This document shows, piece after piece, positions 27,716-35,944 of a DNA stretch of 64,000 nucleotides. Position 1 is the stretch's first letter. Every line of letters starts with the position of its first letter. The position numbers were made by a program, and so were the translations under genes. Below the pieces are notes generated by a model. It ran no database searches and had not been told where the DNA came from. It saw nothing but the letters and a program-made list of their open reading frames with translations. The DNA is from DASXZH01 sp963829965 (GTDB lineage Bacteria > Armatimonadota > Fimbriimonadia > Fimbriimonadales > Fimbriimonadaceae), in assembly GCA_963829965.1 (NCBI GenBank), contig CAWHLK010000027.1, forward strand, positions 1-64,000, written 5' to 3'.

Positions 27716-29293
27716 ATGGCGATGACGGAACAAATACCCCAAGGTGGCGCATTCTTTTCAACAACGCCTTCCGATATCTTCGTGCCGGAAGACTTCTTGG
27801 GCGACGAAAGGCTCATGATCGATACGGCGGAGCAGTTCAGCCGTAAAGAGATTATTCCACTCGGGGAAAGGCTGGATGAGAAGGAAGAGGGCCTTATGCC
27901 CAGGCTCATCCATAAGGCGGGCGAACTCGGATTCTGCGGAATCGACACGCCGGAGGCGTACGGCGGGTTGGGACTCGGGAAGAATCTTGCCTCACGTATC
28001 CTCGAGTATCTCAGCATGAACGGGTCGTTCAGCGTTACCATCGGCGTTTCCAGCGGCATCGCCCAGCTTGGAACCATTCTTTTTGGCCGCGAGGATCAAA
28101 AGCTCAAATACTTGCCCCCTCTCGCATCCGGCGAACAGCTGGGGGCCTATGCCCTAAGCGAGCCAAACAGCGGAAGCGATGCCCTTTCCGGCTCAACCCG
28201 CGCCGATTTCAAGAACGGCAAATGGATACTGAACGGAACCAAGATGTGGATTTCCAACGCGGCCTGGGCGGAGGTCTTCTTGGTGATGGCCAAGGTTGAC
28301 GGAGAGAAGTTCTCCGCATTTATTGTGGAGCGGGGCTTCCCCGGTGTCAGCGTCTCGCGGGAAGAGCATAAGCTCGGGCTAAAGGGTTCCTCTACCGCCC
28401 GTCTGGTCCTGGAAGATGCCCAGGTCCCCGAAGCAAACCTGTTGCACGAGATCGGTCTGGGCCACCAGGTGGCCCTCAATGCGCTGAACCTGGGGCGGTT
28501 CAAGTTGAGTTCCATGTCCCTGGGACCTGCAAGGGACGCGATTGGCCTCGGCGCGCAATATGCGTTGGACCGAAAGCAGTTCGGCCAGCCCATCGCCCAC
28601 TTCGGACTCGTTCGAAAGAAATTCGCCGAATCGGCGGCAAGGTATTTCGCGGCCGAGTCCATGACCTACCGGACCGGCGCCCTCATCGACGGAGCTTTTG
28701 AACTTTACGCCGGCGATATCGGCGGCAATCGAAAGGCAGCCGAGGAGTTTGCGATGGAATGCAGCGCGTGCAAAGTCCACGGCTCGGAAGCGGAGGCGTT
28801 CATCGTGGACGAGATGCTTCAGGTTTACGGCGGCTACGGCTTTACCGAAGAGTTTCCCATCGCGCGCCACTACCGCGACGCCCGCGTCAGCCGCATTTAT
28901 GAAGGCACCAACGAGATCAACCGCGTCTTCCTTGCCGACCGCCTGATCCGCCGCGCGAAGGAAGGTCGTGCTTCATTGAATGCAGTGGGAGATTCTTTCA
29001 TCTCCGAACTGGCAGGCAAAGCCTTCGAAGACTTGCCCTCCAATCAAGTGGAACTCGGGGCAATGTCCGACCTGTTGATCCTCACCTACGCGGAACAATC
29101 CGCCCGCTTGCGGGCGGCCAAAATCGGCGGCATCGCGAAAGAACTTCATGCGATCTACCAAAACTGGGCCAACGCCCAGGCCGCGGTCGCGTTCCAGCAA
29201 ATAGAAAACACCTCGATTTCGTTGCCGCCGCCTCTTCCAGCAGATGTGGATTCGGTCGCCATGGCCGTTTATGAACGCAAAGGTCCGCTGTGA
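27716..29293 (+). CDS. Acyl-CoA dehydrogenase
   Basis: 525 residues from ATG 27716. FAD enzyme of fatty-acid beta-oxidation (acyl-CoA to trans-2-enoyl-CoA). Visible motifs: YALSEPNSGSDA (FAD/substrate), KMWISNA, RKQFGQPIAHFGLVRKKFAES, QVYGGYGFTEEFPIARHYRDAR and the IYEGTNEINR end, plus a C-terminal extension of about 120 residues as in VLCAD/ACAD9-type long forms. Catalytic Glu lies in the YEGTNE segment. Standalone. Confidence 0.9.
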   Translation: MAMTEQIPQGGAFFSTTPSDIFVPEDFLGDERLMIDTAEQFSRKEIIPLGERLDEKEEGLMPRLIHKAGELGFCGIDTPEAYGGLGLGKNLASRILEYLSMNGSFSVTIGVSSGIAQLGTILFGREDQKLKYLPPLASGEQLGAYALSEPNSGSDALSGSTRADFKNGKWILNGTKMWISNAAWAEVFLVMAKVDGEKFSAFIVERGFPGVSVSREEHKLGLKGSSTARLVLEDAQVPEANLLHEIGLGHQVALNALNLGRFKLSSMSLGPARDAIGLGAQYALDRKQFGQPIAHFGLVRKKFAESAARYFAAESMTYRTGALIDGAFELYAGDIGGNRKAAEEFAMECSACKVHGSEAEAFIVDEMLQVYGGYGFTEEFPIARHYRDARVSRIYEGTNEINRVFLADRLIRRAKEGRASLNAVGDSFISELAGKAFEDLPSNQVELGAMSDLLILTYAEQSARLRAAKIGGIAKELHAIYQNWANAQAAVAFQQIENTSISLPPPLPADVDSVAMAVYERKGPL

Positions 29294-29682
29294 GGTTGAG
29301 TGAACAGGGGTAAACGGTAGACGGGGCAATGATGCGGCCCTGTGTGCGGTGCCCGGATAGCGCTGCTTTATCATCTGGGAGCGCACTTGCCTTTAGCCAA
29401 ATGCGGCCAATTAAGGCCGGTCCGGCATCAGGTTTCCGGTTGGCCCAACGGGCCTATTTGTCATAGCGAAGGCCTAAGCGAATCCGGCGAAGCGAAGCGA
29501 GGGCAGAGAGGCCTGGTAAAACGTTGCCCCACAAATCCGGCGGGCCAACGATCCGCGTTAAAATGGGGCCATGCCGCATCGCCATCCCGTTTAGCACCCA
29601 AATTGGCATGCATTTGCCAAAAGTATCTCGCAGTTGTCAAACTGTCTAGTTGACGACCGTAGCGTCTTTATTCGCATAGCCG
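29294..29682. other. Non-coding spacer
   Basis: No credible gene. It contains short 7-bp-period sequence (GGTAAACGGTAGACGG, 29309-29324) and a fragment AATCCGGCGAAGCGAAGCGA typical of dispersed intergenic repeats. The last part before 29683 may hold the promoter of the next gene, but no clear boxes were seen. Confidence 0.45.
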
Positions 29683-31254
29683 ATGAGAGCCACCAAAATA
29701 TCTCGTTCCACCTTCCATCGCTTCACGATTGCATGGGTCGTTCTCTTCCCTGCCTTGGCGTGCGCTGTCGACTTCCGAACGACCACGTTTAACGCCAACA
29801 TGCGCGTCAACCAGGATCGAACGATCACAGTGGACGAGACGATTCAAATCGTCCCCTCCGGCAATGGCGCGATCAACGATCTTGCGGTCGCGGAGGCGCC
29901 GTCAGGCTTCAAGAAAGTCCAGTACCTGGTGAACCGCGCGACAATCGGGAACGAAAAGACCACCCAACCCCTCACGGTCAAGCCGGATGGCAATGGAAAT
30001 CTGGTAGTTTCGCTGCCGGCAGGAACCGTCAATGGTTCAACTCAGCTTCACGTCAACTACTCCGTGCTCGGCACGTTCACCGATAAGAGCGGAGGCACTC
30101 TCGGCGCAAGGGCAACGCTGTCCTGGAACATGGTGCCGACGTCGTGGCCCTCGAAAATTGAAAGCGGGCTCCTTGAGATCGGTTACCCGGCGGGGGTGGT
30201 GCCCGTTTACACCGGCGCCAACAGCGGCACCGGCAGCGACCACGTGGCAGTTGAAAAATCGCCAAACACGGCATTCTCCGGAGACGTCTCGAAGCTCAAT
30301 GTGTCAGAGGTCCGGGATGGCGTAACGATGCAGCCGCCCAGCCTTCCTCCGAAGGCGGGTTTACACGTGCTCATCGCCATCGCCCGAAAGGACCTCAAAC
30401 CTGCCCCCAAGAAGTTGGGAGCCGTTGGAACAACCAGTGCGCCGGCAAGACCGCCTCGGCGCGATCGGGACGACCGGCCCGCGTTGTTCAAGCCCCCCGT
30501 GGTGGCAGCGCCGAAGAAAGCGGCGCCTAAGAAGCAGATGTCAGCTTGGGTGGTTGGGCTGCCCCTTGTGGTGCCCATTGTGTTCTTTCTCCTTTTTGCA
30601 AAACGGCTGAAGTTTATGTCCGGTCACGGTTACGCCACTTCGGCAGTCTCGGAAGGCATCGGCCCCGCGGAGGCCGGCTATCTCCTGGAAGGATCCCTGA
30701 AGGTGCGCCACGTACTCGGCGCGCTCAGCGCGGTGGTGGCGGGGCACTACTCTCAGCCAGATTCGGCGACAATCGATCCTGCCGCCATAGGCCCGGTGGA
30801 GCGCAGGGCGATTGAGATCCTGAAGCGCCGCTCCACGATCAACGATGCCAAGGAAGTCAGGACATTTTTAAGCGGATATATTCAAGAATTGCAGTCGATA
30901 CTCACCCAAAACCTTGTCTCACTCAGCATGCTGGAGACGCCCTCGCCGGCAGCGAAGTTCGGTCCGTTTGTGGGTGCGCTCGTGCTTCTTTTGATTACCG
31001 GGGCTCTCTCCATTCGGAACAATCTCGCAATCGGCGGAACGGTCACCCTCGTCGCGTTGATCGTCACCGCCTTCTTGGCATTGTCACTCAGTTCCCTAAC
31101 TCAACGGGGCGTGAGGGCAAAGCTCAGGGTGGTCGGGCTGCACAAGTTTCTCTCGGCCCATGCACAGGAACTGAAATCCGGCGAAGCGGACTATTTGATT
31201 CCACTGAAGCCTTATGCGGTGGCCTTCGGCCTTGCCAAAGAAGACGCTTTCTAG
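29683..31254 (+). CDS. DUF2207-like membrane protein
   Basis: 523 residues: signal peptide (IAWVVLFPALACA), a beta-rich extracellular domain (MRVNQDRTITVDETIQIVPSG), a Pro/Lys/Arg-rich linker (PARPPRRDRDDRP), a transmembrane segment (VVGLPLVVPIVFFLLFA) and two more helices near 410-465. It matches the layout of DUF2207 proteins, whose function is unknown. It is 17 bp upstream of ilvE. Confidence 0.75.
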   Translation: MRATKISRSTFHRFTIAWVVLFPALACAVDFRTTTFNANMRVNQDRTITVDETIQIVPSGNGAINDLAVAEAPSGFKKVQYLVNRATIGNEKTTQPLTVKPDGNGNLVVSLPAGTVNGSTQLHVNYSVLGTFTDKSGGTLGARATLSWNMVPTSWPSKIESGLLEIGYPAGVVPVYTGANSGTGSDHVAVEKSPNTAFSGDVSKLNVSEVRDGVTMQPPSLPPKAGLHVLIAIARKDLKPAPKKLGAVGTTSAPARPPRRDRDDRPALFKPPVVAAPKKAAPKKQMSAWVVGLPLVVPIVFFLLFAKRLKFMSGHGYATSAVSEGIGPAEAGYLLEGSLKVRHVLGALSAVVAGHYSQPDSATIDPAAIGPVERRAIEILKRRSTINDAKEVRTFLSGYIQELQSILTQNLVSLSMLETPSPAAKFGPFVGALVLLLITGALSIRNNLAIGGTVTLVALIVTAFLALSLSSLTQRGVRAKLRVVGLHKFLSAHAQELKSGEADYLIPLKPYAVAFGLAKEDAF

Positions 31255-31271
31255 CACGGTAAACTCCGAGT

Positions 31272-32144
31272 ATGCCCAGGCTAGTTTGGTTGAATGGCGT
31301 TGTAACGCCGCTCGAAAAAGCGGTGACGACCGTGGAGGACCACTCGTTCCTCTATGGAGACGGCCTTTTTGAAGGCATCCGAATTTACAGCAACAAGGTC
31401 TTCAAGCTAGACGAGCACCTTGACCGCCTGTATCACGGCATCAACTATTTGGCGTTCGAAATGAAGATCGGCAAAGCCGATCTTCGATCGATTATTCTCG
31501 ACGTCTGCAAACAGGCGGAGATCGCCGATGGCTACATTCGGCTTAACGTCACCCGTGGTTCCGGACTCGGTCTCGATCCGAAAGGAATCGACCGGACGCC
31601 GAACGTGATGGTCATGGTCTCGACTCTGAACCTCTATCCGCCCGAGATGCACGAAGTCGGCCTCAGCATCGTAAGCTCGCCGATCCGGGTTATCCCTGCG
31701 GATTCGCTGGACCCAAGAGTGAAATGCATCGGCCGCTACGCTTCCAACATCCTCGCCAAGCACCTGGCCAACCGAGCCGGCGCCCAGGAGGGCCTGATGC
31801 TCAACCATCAGGGCATGATCGCGGAGGGAACGGGAAACAACATCTTTTTGGTTGGGGCCGGCAAGATCCGGACGCCCCATCCGGCCTGCGGCGTTCTCAA
31901 AGGCATTACTCGTAACACGGTTATCGAACTCGCACGCGGCGCAGGCTATGAAGTGACGGAAGATTTCCTGACGCCTCAAGATATTCATGATTCGGAAGAG
32001 GCCTTCTTCACCGGCACTGCCACCGAAGTGATCGCCATCTCGTCGTTCGATGGGATTAAGATCGGCTGCGGAACGCCGGGCAATGTCACCCAGCACGTGG
32101 TGGAGCTGTTCAAAGAAAGCACCAAGCAGGGCGTTCCGTTTTGA
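31272..32144 (+). CDS. ilvE: Branched-chain amino-acid aminotransferase
   Basis: 290 residues, fold-type IV PLP enzyme, last step of Leu/Ile/Val synthesis. Motifs: DHSFLYGDGLFEGIRIY at the N terminus, DPRVKCIGRYASNILAK (with the PLP lysine), EGTGNNIFLV, GITRNTVIELA and FFTGTATEVIAI. The length is normal. D-amino-acid or aminodeoxychorismate relatives share the fold; EGIRIY and FTGTATEV favour IlvE. The stop overlaps the start of the next gene. Confidence 0.9.
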   Translation: MPRLVWLNGVVTPLEKAVTTVEDHSFLYGDGLFEGIRIYSNKVFKLDEHLDRLYHGINYLAFEMKIGKADLRSIILDVCKQAEIADGYIRLNVTRGSGLGLDPKGIDRTPNVMVMVSTLNLYPPEMHEVGLSIVSSPIRVIPADSLDPRVKCIGRYASNILAKHLANRAGAQEGLMLNHQGMIAEGTGNNIFLVGAGKIRTPHPACGVLKGITRNTVIELARGAGYEVTEDFLTPQDIHDSEEAFFTGTATEVIAISSFDGIKIGCGTPGNVTQHVVELFKESTKQGVPF

Positions 32145-32404
32145 ACGAAGGCTGCGCCCAATGCGGCGGCGCGGCCACACTAAATTTGCGCGAAGACGGC
32201 TCCAACTCGCCCATTTGCACCGCATGCCTCGACCGGCTCATGCCCGCGATGAGACTCGGAAGCCTCCGCAAACAGTTCCTAAGAGACCGCGAAGAACGCG
32301 GCTTCTGCCCCTATTGCGGCTGGACCACCGAGCAGGTTCAGGAAACCGGCCTCGTGGGCTGCCCCCTCTGCTATGAGGCCCTGCAGATACCGGTGGCTAC
32401 TTAA
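32141..32404 (+). CDS. McsA-like zinc-finger protein
   Basis: 87 residues, TTG start overlapping the ilvE stop (TTTTGAACG). Four CxxC pairs: CAQC, CTAC, CPYC and CPLC. FCPYCGWTTEQVQETGLVGCPLCYE is the pattern of McsA/UvrB-interacting zinc proteins, which in Firmicutes activate the arginine kinase McsB. No mcsB or clpC is nearby, so the role here is open. Confidence 0.65.
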   Translation: MNEGCAQCGGAATLNLREDGSNSPICTACLDRLMPAMRLGSLRKQFLRDREERGFCPYCGWTTEQVQETGLVGCPLCYEALQIPVAT

Positions 32405-32414
32405 GGTTGAGGGT

Positions 32415-32693
32415 AAAGAGGCCATCGCAAAACCCTTACAGGCGCGAAGCGCCTGCAATCATTTAGAACAAAACCACTCCCTCCTTTGAAGGAGGGCTGG
32501 GGTGGATGAACTCCAGGTTTCCCACTTCGTAAGGTAGGCATTTAGCTTGAAAAAGGGACCGGAAAGCAACGGGATTTCTGCCGCGCCTCTGCTCGAGTTC
32601 ACCCCTCTCGATCTCCCCTCAAGGGGAGAAGTGGGCTCTGGAAGTTATGAATAGGGCGCTTCGCGCCTGTAAGAGGTTTTGCGATTGCCTCCA
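32415..32693. mobile_element. MITE-like element with imperfect terminal inverted repeats
   Basis: About 280 bp bounded by AGGCCATCGCAAAACC then TTACAGGCGCGAAGCGCC on the left and the reverse complement on the right (GGCGCTTCGCGCCTGTAA then GGTTTTGCGATTGCCT). The arms are about 36 bp, with a few mismatches. Inside are palindromes CCCTCCTTTGAAGGAGGG and CTCCCCTCAAGGGGAG. There is no coding capacity, so it is a non-autonomous element or an inverted pair of REP units. Confidence 0.6.
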
Positions 32694-32997
32694 AAGGGTC
32701 AAGGCGCTTCACTCAGGTGTCTGGAGGCCCGAAGGGTCTCAATGTTACAGCGAGGGCCTTCAGGCCTGGAAAGGGTCCCCAATTTCCTTCCGGGGTCCTG
32801 TAGGGACCAAATATGTTTGAACGCTAAATGAACCGCTGGGGGATAGGAAGGTCAGCGAAGCTTTGTGCCAACGAATTAAGAGCACCGGAGGTTAATTCCT
32901 TTATCGTTTTACCCATTCCAATACCTCAGGGAATCCCCATTCCCGACACTCGACTACTACCCAACACCCAATACTCAACCCCCAACACTCAACACGC
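32694..32997. other. Non-coding spacer with 7-bp-period tail
   Basis: No gene seen. Several small inverted motifs occur (GGCCTTCAGGCC; GGTCCTGTAGGGACC). From about 32953 the sequence becomes a 7-bp-period repeat (CCCAACA, CCCAATA, CTCAACC) running into the end of nadE. Confidence 0.5.
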
Positions 32998-33861
32998 TCA
33001 ATAATCCACCGGCCTTAAATAGTATTCTCCGATCGCCGAAGTGGTCAGCATCGCAACCGTCGGCAACTTCCTCTTCCAATGGGTGGAATCCACTTTGGAC
33101 CACACAAGCTCAACCTCGGCAGGGTCAAAGCCCATCTCCACCAGCTTCTTGCGCTTATAGCCCTGGATCATGAAATGCAAAATGCGGTCCGCTTTTGCGT
33201 AGGTAATCCCAAAGTCTCCCTCGTCGGTTTGGCCATGAATCAGATCGGCGCTGGCGGGCTTATCGATGATGCCGGCGGGAACCCCAAGCTCACGGGCCAA
33301 TTGCCAAACCTGGCTCTTGAACAAATCTCCAAGAGGATTGATGGGCGGAGAATCGTCCGCATGCCAGGTGTAGTAACCGAACAGCCGTTCGGTCTTGTTT
33401 CCGGTCCCAACCGGCAAAGCGCCGAGCTTTGCCGATTGATCGAACAAAACGATCATCCGCGACCGGGCGCAAATGTTGCCGATCCGCCCCGGGCTCGCGT
33501 CGGGTTCCACGTTCAATAGGTAGCCGTCCACCATCGGAGTAATGTCGACGGTGAACGAGTTCAAGCCCAACCCGTCGATAACCTCCTGCGCATCGCTCAG
33601 GCTCGCGGAAGAAGAAACCTTGTAGGGCATGCGAATAGCGGTGACGTTCTCAGGGCCGAAAGCCCGCGCGCAAAGGTAGGCAACCACCGCGCTGTCCACG
33701 CCGCCCGAAAGGCCGAGAACCACTTTCTTCACCCGCCGGCGGCGGGTGACCTCATCACGAAGGAACTTGGAAAGCCAGTCCGCCACCAAAGGCGCATTGA
33801 TCCTCAGCGGCTCATCGGAAGCAGGGTCGAACGGCTCGGCTCGGTAAACAGGAAGCGCCAC
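32998..33861 (-). CDS. nadE: NAD+ synthase (ammonia-dependent type)
   Basis: 287 residues from GTG 33861. ATP-pyrophosphatase that amidates deamido-NAD. Motifs: VVLGLSGGVDSAV (P loop), NICARSRMIVLFD, GTGNKTERLFGYYT and DLFKSQVWQLARELGVP. It has no N-terminal nitrilase domain, so it uses ammonia. The upstream part of the open frame (LTEHLTLNTQHF) is translated 7-bp repeat, which argues for the GTG. Confidence 0.9.
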   Translation of the reverse strand: MALPVYRAEPFDPASDEPLRINAPLVADWLSKFLRDEVTRRRRVKKVVLGLSGGVDSAVVAYLCARAFGPENVTAIRMPYKVSSSASLSDAQEVIDGLGLNSFTVDITPMVDGYLLNVEPDASPGRIGNICARSRMIVLFDQSAKLGALPVGTGNKTERLFGYYTWHADDSPPINPLGDLFKSQVWQLARELGVPAGIIDKPASADLIHGQTDEGDFGITYAKADRILHFMIQGYKRKKLVEMGFDPAEVELVWSKVDSTHWKRKLPTVAMLTTSAIGEYYLRPVDY

Positions 33862-33881
33862 GGCTAATTGTAGCCGTAAGA

Positions 33882-33973
33882 AGTGTTGGGTGTTAAGCGT
33901 TAAGTGTTCAGTTAGTAGGTAGCCTAAAAAAAATTCCCGGCTCAAAACTCAACACTCAAAACTCAACACTTTT
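33882..33973. repeat. Inverted pair of 7-bp tandem repeats
   Basis: Left arm AGTGTTG, GGTGTTA, AGCGTTA, AGTGTTC; spacer ending CCCGG; right arm CTCAAAA, CTCAACA, CTCAAAA, CTCAACA. The arms are near reverse complements, so the unit can fold. The same layout, including CCGGCTCAA, recurs at 38457-38567. Confidence 0.7.
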
Positions 33974-33991
33974 TCTTCACCCATTCCCCGT

Positions 33992-34804
33992 TTAAACAAA
34001 CAACGACGGGTTCGCCCGCGTGCGCGGGCTCAGAGACTCGGACAGCCTCCGGTAGGTTTCGTCGGCCAGGGTCATGAGATTCACCGTGTCTTCCTGGTTG
34101 TAGCGAACGAACAGGTCCAGCGCCTTTTCGTCGCCGCGCTGCGCTCGGCGCCAGAGTTTGACGGCGTCGTAACCGCGCAAATCCGCGGTTTCCTCGCTTC
34201 GCTGGATACCAAACGCCACTTCGATTTTTTTCAGCCCGCCCCGATACCCCATGTTTTTGAGCACGGGGCAGAGATCGAGATGGATCTGGTCCAGCTCCAA
34301 TCCCGGAAAGCGATTCAGCAGCACGGGCAGATCGAAGCCGGTTCCAAAGAAAGTCACGATCATGGAGTAGTGGCTGATTACGTCCCGAAATGACTCGATA
34401 TTGTCACCTTTCATGAGGCAAACATATTCTTTACCGTCATACAAGCCAATGCACGTGACCGTGTCGTCCCCGCCCGTGCCTTCTGTCTCGATGTCCAGAC
34501 ATACGCACCGGTCCCGGAAGTCTTCGAAGGCGCGCCATGCGTGGCGCGCCCTCAGTTTCTTGGCGAAATACTGGTGGTTGCCCTCCTCCAAATTCTTCTT
34601 GGAAGCGGCGACACCGCGGCGGACCATCTCCTTGGAAGCGCTTCCCACGGAAAATTGCTCCGGCGATCTCAGATAGCAGTCCCAATCGAGACAGCCCTGA
34701 TGCCAGAGCGAGCGCTCTGCCTGAGCGCCCACCCCGGGAAGGTGGATAAACGTGTTCTTAAGCAAGCCTTCTTTGCGGTTGAAAATCCGCAACTGAAGCG
34801 GCAA
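33992..34804 (-). CDS. RNase H-fold exonuclease domain protein (YprB-like)
   Basis: About 270 residues, TTG start; TTG at about 34762 (LLKNTFIHLPG) is an alternative. DEDD-type 3'-5' exonuclease signatures are visible: CLDIETEG (Exo I), TFFGTGFDLPVLL (Exo II) and YNQEDTVNL (Exo III, with Asp). The N-terminal DWDCYLRSP segment is typical of the YprB/RNase_H_2 family. Probable nucleic-acid trimming; the specific role is unknown. Confidence 0.75.
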   Translation of the reverse strand: MPLQLRIFNRKEGLLKNTFIHLPGVGAQAERSLWHQGCLDWDCYLRSPEQFSVGSASKEMVRRGVAASKKNLEEGNHQYFAKKLRARHAWRAFEDFRDRCVCLDIETEGTGGDDTVTCIGLYDGKEYVCLMKGDNIESFRDVISHYSMIVTFFGTGFDLPVLLNRFPGLELDQIHLDLCPVLKNMGYRGGLKKIEVAFGIQRSEETADLRGYDAVKLWRRAQRGDEKALDLFVRYNQEDTVNLMTLADETYRRLSESLSPRTRANPSLFV

Positions 34805-34860
34805 CCTTACCTATATCTTGCCCCAAACAAACGCCTGAGTTCCCCAACACTGAACGTCGG

Positions 34861-35409
34861 TTATTGGCCCTTGTTCTTCAACACCGGCTTAACCTCGGCA
34901 GGCGCATGAGGTTGCGGCAGAATGAAAGTCGTGCTCTGAGTAGGCCACGGGATCCTGTGCGCTTGGTCTCCGTCCATCCAGAAATAACCGGTTTCGAGGT
35001 TCCTGTCGTAATCGCCGTAAAGCCGATAGCCGCCGGTGCCGTCCCAATGGCCCACAAGGTCTTTGCCCAGCCATTGCATGGCGTCCCAATGCCCTTTGAA
35101 GCTCAACGTTCCGCTTCCAAAGAGCGAAATCCGCCCATGGCCGTCTTGACCGGCCGGCGGATACTCTTGCTTGATGCCCGAGCTGTACTTGAGGTCGCCT
35201 TTGTAGCCACGCAGCAAGACCGTTCCCTTAAAGCTGAAGTGGATGGAACCGTTTGCGTTAAAAATCTTGAAGGCCCCGAGGTGCGATTCAAAATCCAAGT
35301 GCCCTTGCTCCGGAGGAGTGGCAGCGGCGCCCTGGGCCATGCCGAAAGAGGCTAAGATGGCGGGGGCCAAGGTGCAAAAGGCGATGCGCAAGACGGTTCG
35401 GTGATTCAT
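34861..35409 (-). CDS. Secreted beta-rich protein, unknown
   Basis: 182 residues from ATG 35409: signal peptide TVLRIAFCTLAPAILASFGMAQ. The mature part has repeating beta-strand-like Gly/aromatic segments (SIHFSFKGTVLLRGYKGDL, GTLSFKGHWDAMQWLG, GYFWMDGDQAHRI). No family assigned. Upstream and divergent from ccmE. Confidence 0.6.
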   Translation of the reverse strand: MNHRTVLRIAFCTLAPAILASFGMAQGAAATPPEQGHLDFESHLGAFKIFNANGSIHFSFKGTVLLRGYKGDLKYSSGIKQEYPPAGQDGHGRISLFGSGTLSFKGHWDAMQWLGKDLVGHWDGTGGYRLYGDYDRNLETGYFWMDGDQAHRIPWPTQSTTFILPQPHAPAEVKPVLKNKGQ

Positions 35410-35524
35410 CACAACAAAGAGAACACAATTCTTGCCGATTTTGAGCCCATAAACAAATATTGCGCCCATCAGATCAAAAATTTCGTAGTATTAGCGGGCT
35501 TGAGTGCACCACAATTGGATCGAG

Positions 35525-35944
35525 ATGGATAAAACTTCCCGCCTTCCCACTAAGCAACGAGGTGCCATGTTTGGCGCTATTGCGTCAATCGTCGTCGCCG
35601 TCCTTGCGCTTGTCGGGCTCATGGCGGTTTTCGTGAAGAACGCCAGTCCCTACGTGACGGTTGCGGAAGCCAAGACCCTCACGGGCAACGGCCTTCATGT
35701 ATCAGGACAGATCCAGACCGGCTCGCTGAGCACAGACCTGCTCCACAACGAAATCAAGTTTGTCCTTAAGGATGATTCCGGGCAGACGATGCCCGTTGTT
35801 TACACTGGCAGCCCGGTTTCAAACCTGGGAAGCGCCACGAAGGTTGTTGCGATCGGCGGAATGAAAGGGGATAGTTTCATGAGTGATCAACTGCTGGTTA
35901 AGTGCCCCTCAAAATATGAGGGAACGCCGCCCGCCAGTAAATGA
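35525..35944 (+). CDS. ccmE: Cytochrome c maturation heme chaperone CcmE, CxxxY type
   Basis: 139 residues from ATG 35525 (an in-frame start at 35504 is less likely). Membrane-anchored OB-fold protein that carries heme to the CcmF lyase. One transmembrane helix (residues about 15-37), then SPYVTVAEAKTLTGNGLHVSG and the OB fold. The heme-binding site is LLVKCPSKYEG: C127 and Y131, the CxxxY form known from some anaerobes and archaea, instead of the usual HxxxY. The ATGA overlap with ccmF marks an operon. Confidence 0.9.
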   Translation: MDKTSRLPTKQRGAMFGAIASIVVAVLALVGLMAVFVKNASPYVTVAEAKTLTGNGLHVSGQIQTGSLSTDLLHNEIKFVLKDDSGQTMPVVYTGSPVSNLGSATKVVAIGGMKGDSFMSDQLLVKCPSKYEGTPPASK

